From the NCBI GenBank assembly GCA_946186115.1, contig CAMHLV010000018.1, positions 1 through 46,023 on the forward strand: 46,023 nucleotides of DNA. The letters run 5' to 3'. Below the pieces are notes generated by a model. It was not told the origin of the DNA, did no database searches, and saw only the letters and a program-made list of their open reading frames with translations. Shown piece by piece: positions 23,230 through 31,844 of this stretch (its first letter is position 1; each line of letters starts with the position of its first letter). The position numbers and the translations under genes are program-made. The stretch comes from an uncultured Prevotella sp. (GTDB taxonomy: Bacteria; Bacteroidota; Bacteroidia; Bacteroidales; Bacteroidaceae).

Positions 23230-24446
23230 GAATACTCATCGCCATACTGGCAGTAATAATCCCAAGCCTCGCACAAGGACAGAGCTTCGAGCAGTTCTTC
23301 TGCGACTCAACCCTGCGAATCGACTACATCTTCGCTGGCGACACAATATCACAAGACATCTTTCTCGACGAGCTGTCGATGTCGCCACGCTGGTACGGAC
23401 GTAGGCAGCGACTTGCCGAACTGCCGCTGAAGGGCAATGGCAGCATAACCGTCAGCGACAAGCAGAGCGGACAAGTAGTATATCGCCACCCGTTCTCTAC
23501 TCTATTCCAGGAGTGGCTTGCAACCAACGAGGCAAGGCGTGTCAGGAAGTCGTTCGAGAATGTCTTTCTGATTCCCTACCCCAAACAACCCGTCAGTGTG
23601 AAGATAGAACTGCGCGACTATCACGAGCAGGTGACGGCCGCTATGACGCACGACATCGACCCTCACGATATACTAATCCGCCGACTGACACAACAGGCAC
23701 CATACATCACACTGCAGCAGGCTGCCGACACCACACGCTGTATCCATATAGCCTACGTAGCAGAGGGATATACCGCTGAACAGATGTCGCAGTACTTAGA
23801 CGACTGCCGCGAAGCCACAGATGCACTCTTCCAGCACGAACCATTCAAGACGCTTCGCAATAGGTTTAACATCACAGCGCTGATGACACCATCCAAAGAC
23901 ACCGACGTCAGTCAACCAGGAGAGGGCATTTGGCTCGACACCGCCTTAGGCTCACATTTCGACACATTCTATACCAAACGATATCTCACGACACTGTATC
24001 TCAAGCGACTGCACGACCTGCTGGCTTGCACACCATACGAACACATCATCGTGCTGGCCAACACCTCACACTATGGGGGCGGAGGAATATTCAACTCCTA
24101 CAACCTCAGCTATACACGCGGAACCAACTTCCGACCTGTTGTAGTGCATGAGTTCGGACACTCCTTCGGAGGACTGGGCGACGAGTATCCATACGGCGAC
24201 GAAGCACCCATGTACTTTGCCGATACCGAACCATGGGAGCCAAACCTGACAACACATCCCGACAACCCCAAGTGGCAAGACCTGATTGATCAGGGAAAGG
24301 CTGGCATCATAGAGGGCGGCGGCTATCTGACTCACGGAGTATGGCGCGGACTGGCCGACTGCCGCATGCGCACCAACAAGCATCCCGACTTCTGTCCTGT
24401 ATGCCAGCAGGCACTCACCCGACTGATAGACTTCTACACGAAATAA
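23226..24446 (+). CDS. Secreted M64 family metallopeptidase
   Basis: The protein has 406 residues with a signal peptide (MRILIAILAVIIPSLAQGQS). The zinc motif HEFGHSFGGLGDE lies at residues 308-320, within VVVHEFGH...YP. Other family-typical stretches are IHIAYVAEGYT, HIIVLANTSHYGGGGIFNSY and the C-terminal CRMRTNKHPDFCPVCQQAL. These match peptidase M64, the group named for an IgA-cleaving protease; the substrate here is unknown. Start 23226 overlaps the FolK-like stop, which implies coupling. Confidence 0.92.
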   Translation: MRILIAILAVIIPSLAQGQSFEQFFCDSTLRIDYIFAGDTISQDIFLDELSMSPRWYGRRQRLAELPLKGNGSITVSDKQSGQVVYRHPFSTLFQEWLATNEARRVRKSFENVFLIPYPKQPVSVKIELRDYHEQVTAAMTHDIDPHDILIRRLTQQAPYITLQQAADTTRCIHIAYVAEGYTAEQMSQYLDDCREATDALFQHEPFKTLRNRFNITALMTPSKDTDVSQPGEGIWLDTALGSHFDTFYTKRYLTTLYLKRLHDLLACTPYEHIIVLANTSHYGGGGIFNSYNLSYTRGTNFRPVVVHEFGHSFGGLGDEYPYGDEAPMYFADTEPWEPNLTTHPDNPKWQDLIDQGKAGIIEGGGYLTHGVWRGLADCRMRTNKHPDFCPVCQQALTRLIDFYTK

Positions 24447-24478
24447 TTTGCGCAATTCAGAACTTTTACGTATCTTTG
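24447..24478 (+). promoter_or_regulatory. Promoter of the HIT protein gene
   Basis: TTTG (24447-24450), 20-nt spacer, TATCTTTG (24471-24478). It starts right after the M64 stop codon, so the HIT gene begins a new transcript. Confidence 0.85.
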
Positions 24479-24510
24479 CGGAAAAATTAACTCTAATAAA
24501 AATAACAACT

Positions 24511-24936
24511 ATGCAAAGTGACCCCAAGCAGTGCCTATACTGCACCAACAACCAGACTCTTCACGACCTGATGATTGAGTTTGCACAATTACGTGTTTCA
24601 CGTGCTTTCCTCTTCAAGGAACAGACATATCGCGGACGTTGCCTCGTGGCCTACAAAGACCATGTCAACGACCTCAACGAACTCAGCGATGAAGACCGCA
24701 ACGCATTCATGGCCGATGTGGCACAGGTTACACGTGCCATGCAGAAAGCCTTTAACCCCGAGAAGATCAACTATGGCGCATATAGCGACAAACTGTCTCA
24801 CCTGCACTTCCATCTGGCTCCTAAATACGTTGACGGCCCCGACTACGGCGGCACATTCCAGATGAATCCCGGAAAAGTGTATCTGACCGATGCTGAATAC
24901 CAGGAACTGATTGAGAAAATCAAGGAAAATATGTAA
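24511..24936 (+). CDS. HIT family nucleotide hydrolase/transferase
   Basis: The protein has 141 residues. The histidine triad H97-L-H99-F-H101-L-A is intact (HLHFHLAPK), and an N-terminal CLYC pair could bind zinc as in other HIT proteins. These enzymes hydrolyse or transfer nucleoside monophosphates; the physiological substrate cannot be told. ATG 24511 was chosen because it follows the promoter at 24447-24478; the 21 codons upstream overlap the promoter. Confidence 0.92.
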   Translation: MQSDPKQCLYCTNNQTLHDLMIEFAQLRVSRAFLFKEQTYRGRCLVAYKDHVNDLNELSDEDRNAFMADVAQVTRAMQKAFNPEKINYGAYSDKLSHLHFHLAPKYVDGPDYGGTFQMNPGKVYLTDAEYQELIEKIKENM

Positions 24937-24996
24937 AAGGTAAAAAGGTAAGAGAGTAAAAGGATAAATCGAATATCGTAATTATTAACAACATCT

Positions 24997-26244
24997 ATGG
25001 CAATCATAAAACCATTTAAGGGAATCCGCCCGCCAAAGGAATTGGTAGAACAAGTGGAAAGCCGCCCCTACGACGTGCTCGACAGTGAAGAGGCACGCGC
25101 TGAAGCCGGCAACAACGAGAAGAGCCTTTACCACATCATCAAGCCAGAGATAGACTTCCCCGAAGGCACCTCAGAGTACGACCCGCGCGTCTATGAGAAA
25201 GCTGCCGAGAACTTCCAGAAGTTCCAAGACAAAGGCTGGCTGGTACAGGACGATAGCGAGCATTATTACATCTATGCCCAGACCATGAACGAAAAGACGC
25301 AGTACGGTCTGGTGGTGTGTGCCCATACCGACGACTATCAGAAAGGCAATATCAAGAAGCACGAACTGACACGCCGCGACAAGGAAGAAGACCGCATGAA
25401 GCACGTCCGCGTAAACAATGCCAATATCGAGCCCGTATTCTTTGCATATCCTGACAATGCCACTCTCGACGCACTAATCATGCGCTATGCACAGAAGGAA
25501 CCTGAATACGACTTCATAGCACCCATAGACGGCTTCCGCCATAAGTTCTGGGTAATCGACAACGAGCAGGACATGCAGACCATCACTGCCGAGTTTGCCA
25601 AAATGCCAAGCCTCTATATTGCCGACGGTCACCACCGCTCTGCAGCAGCTGCACTGGTGGGAGCCGAGAAACAGAAGCAGAACCCCAACCATCGTGGCGA
25701 CGAGGAATACAACTATTTCATGGCTGTCTGCTTTCAGGCCTCGCAACTCACTATTCTCGACTACAACCGAGTGGTGAAAGACCTCAACGGCCTTAGCTCC
25801 GAACAATTCCTGGCTGCTCTGCAGAAGAACTTCATCGTAGAAGACAAGGGCACCGAGATATACAAGCCACAGCAGCTGCACGAGTTCTCACTCTATCTCG
25901 ACCAGCACTGGTACAGCCTCACCGCCAAAGAGGGAACATTCGACAATACCGACCCCATCGGAGTACTCGATGTTGACATCTCAAGCCGCCTGATACTTGA
26001 CGAGATACTCAACATTGGCGACCTGCGCTCATCGAAGCGCATCGACTTTGTGGGCGGACTGCGCGGACTGGGAGAATTGAAGCGCCGTGTTGACTCTGGC
26101 GAGATGCGTGCCGCACTGGCTCTCTACCCCGTCACCATGCAGCAGATTATGGATATTGCCGACAGCGGCAAGATCATGCCTCCCAAGGCAACGTGGTTTG
26201 AGCCCAAGCTGCGCTCTGGTCTGGTAATACATAAATTGAATTAG
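24997..26244 (+). CDS. DUF1015 family protein
   Basis: The protein has 415 residues. The N-terminus MAIIKPFKGIRPPKELVEQVESRPYDVL and the core with IADGHHRSAAA and YNYFMAVCF are diagnostic of DUF1015. The family is widespread and often near serine/PLP biosynthesis genes, which are not seen here. Its biochemical role is unknown. The 60-nt gap from the HIT gene contains AAAAGGT-type repeats and no clear promoter, so the two may be co-transcribed. Confidence 0.92.
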   Translation: MAIIKPFKGIRPPKELVEQVESRPYDVLDSEEARAEAGNNEKSLYHIIKPEIDFPEGTSEYDPRVYEKAAENFQKFQDKGWLVQDDSEHYYIYAQTMNEKTQYGLVVCAHTDDYQKGNIKKHELTRRDKEEDRMKHVRVNNANIEPVFFAYPDNATLDALIMRYAQKEPEYDFIAPIDGFRHKFWVIDNEQDMQTITAEFAKMPSLYIADGHHRSAAAALVGAEKQKQNPNHRGDEEYNYFMAVCFQASQLTILDYNRVVKDLNGLSSEQFLAALQKNFIVEDKGTEIYKPQQLHEFSLYLDQHWYSLTAKEGTFDNTDPIGVLDVDISSRLILDEILNIGDLRSSKRIDFVGGLRGLGELKRRVDSGEMRAALALYPVTMQQIMDIADSGKIMPPKATWFEPKLRSGLVIHKLN

Positions 26245-26411
26245 AAATTAGTAAAATTGAATTAGGAATTAGAAATTAGTAAAATTGAATTAGGAATTAG
26301 AAATTAGAAATTAGGAATTATGATATGATTAAGTTCGGAATTTTCGCTAAAGCCAGTACCCTTTCCGCCTTGAAAGTAATCATAATTTCTAATTCCTAAT
26401 TTCTAATTTAC
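26239..26411. repeat. Heptamer arrays arranged as an inverted pair between DUF1015 and yigZ
   Basis: The left arm (26239-26324) has many copies of TTAGAAA/TTAGGAA with a longer GTAAAATTGAATTAGGAAT repeat. The right arm (26379-26411) is the reverse complement type (ATTTCTA/ATTCCTA). The 54-nt spacer between them (26325-26378) is unique and non-coding. The junctions ATTATGAT / ATCATAAT are exact inverses. Confidence 0.85.
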
Positions 26412-26418
26412 ATAAACT

Positions 26419-26997
26419 ATGACTGACGAGTTCAAGACGATAGCAACAACTAGCGAAGGTTATTACACCGAAAAACGTAGTAAGTTCCTTGCTTTTGCCC
26501 ATCACGTAGAGACGATAGACGACATCAAGGAACTACTGGCCGGATATCGCAAGAAATACTACGATGCACGCCACGTTTGCTATGCCTATATGCTGGGAGC
26601 CGAGCGCACAGAATATCGTGCCAACGATGACGGAGAGCCATCGTCAACGGCAGGGAAACCCATACTCGGACAAATCAATTCAGCCGAACTCACAGACATA
26701 CTGATCGTCGTTGTGCGCTATTATGGAGGTGTCAACCTGGGCACCAGCGGCCTCATAGTAGCCTACCGTGAGGCAGCAGCCGACGCACTGGCCCATGCCA
26801 CTATCGAGACCCGTCAGGAAGAAGAAGTAGTCACTTATTCATTCTCATATCCCCAGATGAACGATGTGATGCGCATCGTAAAGGACATGAATCCACGCAT
26901 ACTATCACAGACCTACGACAATGTGTGCCAGATAGAACTGTCTATCCGCAAGAGCGAGGCTGAACAACTGCGCAATCGTCTGTCGAAACTACTTTAG
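26419..26997 (+). CDS. YigZ/IMPACT (UPF0029) family protein
   Basis: The protein has 192 residues. Family landmarks are SKFLAFAHHVETIDDI, DARHVCYAYMLG, NDDGEPSSTAGKPIL and VVRYYGGVNLGTSGLIVAY, then a C-terminal ferredoxin-like domain. Relatives are linked to translation and stress responses, but the molecular role in bacteria is unsettled. Length is normal. It is convergent with the lipoprotein gene on the other strand, 35 nt away. Confidence 0.93.
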   Translation: MTDEFKTIATTSEGYYTEKRSKFLAFAHHVETIDDIKELLAGYRKKYYDARHVCYAYMLGAERTEYRANDDGEPSSTAGKPILGQINSAELTDILIVVVRYYGGVNLGTSGLIVAYREAAADALAHATIETRQEEEVVTYSFSYPQMNDVMRIVKDMNPRILSQTYDNVCQIELSIRKSEAEQLRNRLSKLL

Positions 26998-27032
26998 GCC
27001 AACAGGCGTCTGAAGAGCCTCATCACACTATA

Positions 27033-27683
27033 CTACAGATTGATAATAGTTTCCTCGAAGCGTCCTTCGTCATTGATGATATATTGGCGGCTATTCAGCA
27101 ACTCTGGCTTCCTGTCGGTATCGTGCGACTGGTAATAGAGCATCAGCGTGGTTTCATAGTTGCTTGTGATGTAGTACTCCAACATCGTTTTCCCATGATC
27201 GTCGTCGCGTCGCTCATCCTTTGTTTCGTAGATGCACAGGTGATCCAGAGCCATGTGGTCCGACTTCATGGTATAGAGGTAGAGCACCGTATTCAGCGAA
27301 TCTTTTATCTCGGCCAGCATCACCACTCCGAAGGCATGCTTCGCAGGCATCGCCACAGCCTTAAGCCGGGCCTTTTCAGTAAATCCGAAGCAGTCGTTCA
27401 GTGCTGCAGGCACATCCTTGAAGTCGCTGAGACGTGCTATATCGTCGCCGGCATTCCTTATTGGCAGCGTGCGCACACTCAGAGTGTCAAACCATGCATC
27501 AACGGGGTCTGAATCCGGCACCATGCTCGCCTTTCTCTGCAGTTCAGCCACTTGCTCAGCCTTGCGGATGCTGTCAACCATCTGTTCATAGTAGGCAGCA
27601 TCATGCTTTCGTCCTCCACAAGCCATCATCATAGCTACAACAGCTATCAGGCCGACCAATATCATACCATGTTTCACATTCAT
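27033..27683 (-). CDS. Hypothetical lipoprotein
   Basis: The protein has 216 residues. The signal peptide ends at AMMMA-C (Cys22), giving a lipid-anchored envelope protein. A short charged helix (about 30-52) precedes a mixed alpha/beta domain (LKAVAMPAKHAFGVVMLAEIKDSLNT; LEYYITSNYETTLMLYY). I do not recognise the family. It starts 24 nt after the stop of the ATP-grasp-like gene on the same strand, so the two are probably one transcript. Confidence 0.75.
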   Translation of the reverse strand: MNVKHGMILVGLIAVVAMMMACGGRKHDAAYYEQMVDSIRKAEQVAELQRKASMVPDSDPVDAWFDTLSVRTLPIRNAGDDIARLSDFKDVPAALNDCFGFTEKARLKAVAMPAKHAFGVVMLAEIKDSLNTVLYLYTMKSDHMALDHLCIYETKDERRDDDHGKTMLEYYITSNYETTLMLYYQSHDTDRKPELLNSRQYIINDEGRFEETIINL

Positions 27684-27707
27684 AGTCGTCAGTAATTATT
27701 GCCAGGC

Positions 27708-28778
27708 TTAATGCAACATGTCACAGAAGAGTCGTCTCTCTGTGACAGTAAGCCTGTAGTTGCCATTAAAATCTATCCGCATAACGCCTTTCATATCTCC
27801 ATCGGCAGGCGAGAGAGCAAGGGCCACATGCCCCATTGTGCGCCTCATATTAATCTCCACACAGGGATGAAGCAAATATTTTCCGTCAGCCCCGCTGGTC
27901 ACCATCATGTCTATCCCGAAGGGACCGCAATAATCGTCAAGGTCAAGGTTGGCGACGATCTCTTCCCTTACGGCATCCAGCAGTTCCAGAGTAATGTGGT
28001 GGCCTATCATCTCGCGCTTTTGCTGCTCAGTGGCAAGAATATTGCCAACGTAAGCCCCATTGGCAGTATGAAACAGTGACAGACCTGCATAGCGTATTCC
28101 GCCACAGCCATCAGACCAGAATTCCATACCGAAGTCGCTCACACGGTCATATTGAGGTTCCACCATCACTGACCCCTGCCTGCCAACGACGTTGTCAACC
28201 CATTTTTCAATCCCCGGATGGCTGTTGCCACAGTCCACAAAACGCACTCCCCTACCACTCGACGACCACGGAGCCTTAAGCACCACTCTGCCATATTCTC
28301 TCATCAGCTGTTCCACAGCCTCTTGAGTTCTACATTCGTGGGCCTCGCCCACCGTCCCCTCCACCTGCAGTCGGGGCAACAGCAGAGCCGCCATTCTGCG
28401 GTGCGACAGCATGCGCACTCTCTCCAGATAGTCATCGGTAGGCAACAGAGCCTCGCCCGCACCTTTACGCATCAGAAATGCCTTAAGAGCCTTGTCCCAT
28501 CCCCAGACGTCAATGCTGTCGATGTCCGTCTGTCTGAAAGCCTCTTCAGCCGTAACGAAACAGATATCCTCGCCCACGTCATGCTTCAGTGACTCCCTAC
28601 AGTCCATCTTTGCCCTCTCCACATCGTCCACCACCACGGCATCGCCCCGTTCTGCCCACAGAGCCGGCAGCCATCCGAGGTCAGCCCTCAGCTGTCGTCC
28701 CGCCCTGGGTGCAGTGAAGTTGGCCAGATTGCTGGCCAGAGCAATATCATGTTCAGGGTTGAATACGTGTAGCGTCAT
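27708..28778 (-). CDS. ATP-grasp-like protein, uncharacterised
   Basis: The protein has 356 residues. The N-terminus MTLHVFNPEHDIALA is distinctive. The middle carries an ATP-grasp-like core: RRMAALLLP, VVLKAPWSSSGRGVRFV (glycine-rich nucleotide loop), SVMVEPQYDRVSDFGMEF and, near the end, HPCVEINMRRTMGHVA, where E/N would bind Mg2+. ATP-grasp enzymes join a carboxylate to an amine or thiol through an acyl phosphate; the substrate is unknown. It is transcribed from a consensus promoter (28830-28861) with a leader of about 45 nt and followed by a lipoprotein gene. Confidence 0.8.
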   Translation of the reverse strand: MTLHVFNPEHDIALASNLANFTAPRAGRQLRADLGWLPALWAERGDAVVVDDVERAKMDCRESLKHDVGEDICFVTAEEAFRQTDIDSIDVWGWDKALKAFLMRKGAGEALLPTDDYLERVRMLSHRRMAALLLPRLQVEGTVGEAHECRTQEAVEQLMREYGRVVLKAPWSSSGRGVRFVDCGNSHPGIEKWVDNVVGRQGSVMVEPQYDRVSDFGMEFWSDGCGGIRYAGLSLFHTANGAYVGNILATEQQKREMIGHHITLELLDAVREEIVANLDLDDYCGPFGIDMMVTSGADGKYLLHPCVEINMRRTMGHVALALSPADGDMKGVMRIDFNGNYRLTVTERRLFCDMLH

Positions 28779-28829
28779 GCCTTATACGATTGAAATACGT
28801 GTAGCGTCTTCTCTTTTGCTTTGATGCCG

Positions 28830-28861
28830 CAAAATTAGTCATAAATTACGAACCCGCCAAA
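28830..28861 (-). promoter_or_regulatory. Promoter of the ATP-grasp-like gene
   Basis: On the minus strand TTTG (28861-28858), 20-nt spacer, TAATTTTG (28837-28830). Confidence 0.85.
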
Positions 28862-28904
28862 CAATAACAGCAGAAAAAGAAAGGAAGGTGGTTAGTTCGT
28901 GACA

Positions 28905-28932
28905 CAAAAAAGGGTTGGCAAATTGCCAGCCC
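28905..28932 (-). terminator. Terminator of the bamD-rpoZ-DUF4293 transcript
   Basis: A 9-bp stem (28912-28920 with 28924-28932; GGGTTGGCA/TGCCAGCCC with one G-T pair) has loop AAT and is followed on the minus strand by a run of T from 28911 to 28905. It lies 39 nt after the DUF4293 stop. Confidence 0.8.
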
Positions 28933-28970
28933 CTTGATGTATTCATTTCCCGATGATGACGGGAGAAAGT

Positions 28971-29321
28971 TCAGCGTATTCTGTCGGCAGCCCTCACCAA
29001 TTTCTCGTCGTCGATGACTCCCTTGCGCGCCAGGAAACAGAGGATGGCGGCAACCAGCGGGAGACAAGCCACATAAGGTATTGCCTCTGGCAACATGCCC
29101 TGTTGTATCAGCACAGCGAGCACCAGATACCATACGATGTTCAGACCTACGGCTACCAGGCACAGTGCTGCCTGACGCTTGCGCTGCTTATACTTAAAAA
29201 TGGTATAGAGGCATACTATGGAGGCCAACAGCTGAATGGCAAAAAGCGTCCATGCCAAAAGGTGCAGCAATCCTATGATGGCTGCTGCAAGTAGGTAGAG
29301 AGTTTGTTTGCGCTGAATCAT
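28971..29321 (-). CDS. DUF4293 family membrane protein
   Basis: The protein has 116 residues with four predicted membrane helices (about 8-26, 30-43, 52-72, 80-96). The N-terminus MIQRKQTLYLL is typical of DUF4293, a Bacteroidetes family encoded right after the omega-like RNA polymerase subunit, as here. Function unknown. The 12-nt gap from the rpoZ-like gene and the terminator downstream make it the last gene of the bamD operon. Confidence 0.88.
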   Translation of the reverse strand: MIQRKQTLYLLAAAIIGLLHLLAWTLFAIQLLASIVCLYTIFKYKQRKRQAALCLVAVGLNIVWYLVLAVLIQQGMLPEAIPYVACLPLVAAILCFLARKGVIDDEKLVRAADRIR

Positions 29322-29333
29322 AGCCTCTACAAA

Positions 29334-29675
29334 CTACTCTGCAATGCCCTGCTGTGCCTCACGGGCAGGATCGCGCCAATAGACCTTATCCTCGATGAAC
29401 TCCTGAGTTGCCAGCAGTGATGGTTTGGGGAGTTTCTCGTAGTAGCGGGAAATCTCAATCTGCTCGCGGTTTTCGAATACTTCCTCCAGCGAGTCGTTGT
29501 AAGAAGCGAATTCGGCGAGTTTCTTCGAAAGGTCTTCTTTAATCTGCACGCTAATCTGGTTAGCACGCTTAGAAATAATAGCTACACTCTCGTAGATGTT
29601 GCCAGTATCCTGGCAGAGATCCATAATGTTGCGGGTTACGGTGTTTACCGGTGCTTTTGACTTCTTGTAATCCAT
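29334..29675 (-). CDS. rpoZ: RNA polymerase omega-type subunit (RpoZ/Rpb6-like)
   Basis: The protein has 113 residues. The segment TGNIYESVAIISKRANQISVQIKEDLSKKL matches the short Rpb6/omega core (cf. NRYELVxIAxKRARQ) as found in Bacteroidetes, where the subunit is weakly conserved. It helps assemble RNA polymerase. It lies between bamD (89-nt gap, with a small CGAAC-AAA-GTTCG hairpin) and DUF4293, the standard order in Bacteroidales. Confidence 0.85.
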   Translation of the reverse strand: MDYKKSKAPVNTVTRNIMDLCQDTGNIYESVAIISKRANQISVQIKEDLSKKLAEFASYNDSLEEVFENREQIEISRYYEKLPKPSLLATQEFIEDKVYWRDPAREAQQGIAE

Positions 29676-29764
29676 GTATCTTTAACTTAATTTGATTTTC
29701 AATTATTCCTACGAACTTTGTTCGCTTTGACCTTCAGGTAGAAGAATTTAAAATTTCAATTTCC

Positions 29765-30601
29765 TCAGTCGCCCGTGACTTTCTTGCATTTAGCGATGAA
29801 TTTCTCGGCTGTAGTACACTCTGCCGACTCGGGGAATTCGTTGAGGAAGCCGTAACATTCGTCTTCGGCATCGCGATAGCGCTCTATGCGGCGCTCATCG
29901 GAAGAGTTCTGTGCCAGCTCGTACTTGCTCTTCATGATGAGAATTGAGAACTTCTCACGCAGGCTGGTGTAAGGATAAGTCTTTAGGGCATTCTGGGCTG
30001 TGATGATGCACGACTCATAGTTCGACTCGGTATTGGCATTGATGTTGCCGAAGTAGCCACCCAGATTATAATAAAGTTCGGCCGAGAGATATTCCTTCAT
30101 CACCAGATTGTCTTGCAGGAGGAACAGCCGCTGCTGTGCAGTCTCTCGCAGCGGAGAATCGGGGAAGTAATCGATGAAATTCTGATAGGCATTGATGGCT
30201 CCTACGGTGGATGACTGATCGAGGCGCGGGTCGGGCATGCTCTGGAACAGCGACTGTCCTATATAGAAGGAAGCCTGTTCGGCATAGTCTCCCTTAGGAT
30301 AACTTGAAAAATACTTGCGGAAAGTGGCACTTGCGGCCTCATAGTCTTTATTGCAGTATTGTGACATGCCCAGCATATACAGACTCTCCTGCGCATTGGT
30401 TCTGCCTTTCTGCACTGTGACGAGTTCAGAAAGCAGAGCAGTGGCCTGAGAAAACTTTCCCATGGCAAAACACTGCTTGGCATATTCGTATTTATATGTA
30501 TTGTCTGCCGACTTATAAACGCTATTAAACTCTGATGCGCAACTGCACAACAATGCAGTCAGACAAAGAGCCAAAATGCTGTTTCTGTTCATCTTGTTCA
30601 A
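29765..30601 (-). CDS. bamD: Outer-membrane assembly lipoprotein BamD
   Basis: The protein has 278 residues. The lipobox LLCS-C puts the lipidated cysteine at 21. The mature protein consists of TPR-like repeats (YEYAKQCFAMGKFSQATALLSELV, YMLGMSQYCNKDYEAASATFRKYFSSYP, AINAYQNFIDYFPDSP), as in BamD/YfiO, the essential partner of BamA in beta-barrel insertion. Length fits the family. It has its own consensus promoter, divergent from manC, and heads the bamD-rpoZ-DUF4293 operon. Confidence 0.95.
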   Translation of the reverse strand: MNKMNRNSILALCLTALLCSCASEFNSVYKSADNTYKYEYAKQCFAMGKFSQATALLSELVTVQKGRTNAQESLYMLGMSQYCNKDYEAASATFRKYFSSYPKGDYAEQASFYIGQSLFQSMPDPRLDQSSTVGAINAYQNFIDYFPDSPLRETAQQRLFLLQDNLVMKEYLSAELYYNLGGYFGNINANTESNYESCIITAQNALKTYPYTSLREKFSILIMKSKYELAQNSSDERRIERYRDAEDECYGFLNEFPESAECTTAEKFIAKCKKVTGD

Positions 30602-30611
30602 ATTTGACGTG

Positions 30612-30642
30612 CAAAATTACGCATTTTCTACCGAAAAGCAAA
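30612..30642 (-). promoter_or_regulatory. Promoter of bamD
   Basis: On the minus strand TTTG (30642-30639), 19-nt spacer, TAATTTTG (30619-30612), 10 nt before the start codon at 30601. Confidence 0.85.
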
Positions 30643-30713
30643 GGAAATTAATAAAAATTGATAATTAACAAATGTTATTCTACAAATATTTCGTATTTTT
30701 GGAAAGATTTGCT

Positions 30714-30721
30714 TATCTTTG
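30714..30721 (+). promoter_or_regulatory. -7 promoter box of manC
   Basis: TATCTTTG fits the consensus. The -33 position carries TTTC-like sequence rather than TTTG. ATG follows 30 nt downstream. Confidence 0.65.
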
Positions 30722-30751
30722 CAGTTCATTATCAACTTGAAGAGGATTACT

Positions 30752-31822
30752 ATGGCAAGAATCAGCAACCATCTCGTAATTATGGCTGGTGGCGTCGGAA
30801 GCCGTTTCTGGCCGATGAGCACAACCGAGAAGCCCAAGCAATTCATTGATGTGCTGGGCATAGGAAAATCGCTGTTACAACTGACAGTAGAGCGTTTCAA
30901 GGGTATCGTACCTGTTGAGAACGTATGGGTAGTTACTAATCAGAAATACGCCGACACTGTAAGCCAGCAACTGCCCGACATGCCTCGCGACCACATACTC
31001 TGCGAGCCCTGCCGCCGTAATACTGCGCCATGCATTGCTTATGTATCATGGCGAATCAAGTCGAAAGACCCCAAAGCCAACATCGTGGTATCGCCAAGTG
31101 ACCATGTGGTGCTCAACACGCAAGAGTTCCAGCGCGTCATCAAGGAATGCCTGACGTTTACCTCCGACACCGATGCCATTGTTACGCTGGGCATGAAGCC
31201 CACAAGGCCTGAGACCGGTTACGGATATATTCAGGCCGACCTCTCAAGCAACTCGCTGCGCAACAGAGAGATATTCCGTGTTGACTCTTTCCGCGAAAAG
31301 CCCGACTTGCAGACTGCCAAGCAGTATATCAGCCAGAAGAGTTACTTCTGGAATGCAGGCATCTTCATCTGGAACGTTTCCACCATCGTCAATGCCTTCC
31401 GTATCTATCAGCCACAGCTGGCAAAGATATTCGAGTCGATGATGCCAATCTACGGTACCGACAAGGAGCAGGCCGAAGTCAACAGGCTTTTCCCCGAATG
31501 CGAGAATATCAGTGTTGACTATGCCATCATGGAGAAGGCAGAAGAGATATTTGTGTGTCCCGCCGACTTCGGATGGAGCGACCTGGGTACTTGGGGCTCA
31601 CTGCAGCAGCAGAGTAAGCGCGACCTCTATGGCAATGCCTGCATAGGACCTGACATCACGCTCTACGAGTCGCACAACTGCATCATACACGCTACCCAGG
31701 AGAAGAAGGTAGTAATCCAGGGTCTCGACGGCTACATCGTTGCCGAGAACGACGGCACGCTGCTTATCTGCAAACTCTCCGAGGAGCAGCGCATCAAGCA
31801 GTTCAGCGAACAGGACAAGTAA
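30752..31822 (+). CDS. manC: Mannose-1-phosphate guanylyltransferase
   Basis: The protein has 356 residues. The nucleotidyltransferase signature MAGGVGSRFWPMSTTEKPKQF lies at about residues 10-30, with PSDHVV, ETGYGYIQ, FREKPD, WNAGIFIW, DYAIMEKA and DFGWSDLGTWGS following. It makes GDP-mannose from mannose 1-phosphate and GTP. It is the short form without the C-terminal phosphomannose isomerase domain. ATG 30752 is chosen over upstream in-frame codons that overlap the promoter. First of three genes that together lead to GDP-L-fucose for capsule and glycoprotein fucosylation. Confidence 0.95.
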   Translation: MARISNHLVIMAGGVGSRFWPMSTTEKPKQFIDVLGIGKSLLQLTVERFKGIVPVENVWVVTNQKYADTVSQQLPDMPRDHILCEPCRRNTAPCIAYVSWRIKSKDPKANIVVSPSDHVVLNTQEFQRVIKECLTFTSDTDAIVTLGMKPTRPETGYGYIQADLSSNSLRNREIFRVDSFREKPDLQTAKQYISQKSYFWNAGIFIWNVSTIVNAFRIYQPQLAKIFESMMPIYGTDKEQAEVNRLFPECENISVDYAIMEKAEEIFVCPADFGWSDLGTWGSLQQQSKRDLYGNACIGPDITLYESHNCIIHATQEKKVVIQGLDGYIVAENDGTLLICKLSEEQRIKQFSEQDK

Positions 31823-31844
31823 ATACAAAACATAACATATAACA

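Noticed and set aside
28779..28829. Riboswitch in the leader of the ATP-grasp-like gene
   Set aside because: The leader is only about 45 nt and shows no conserved aptamer; the only feature is the 15-bp repeat.
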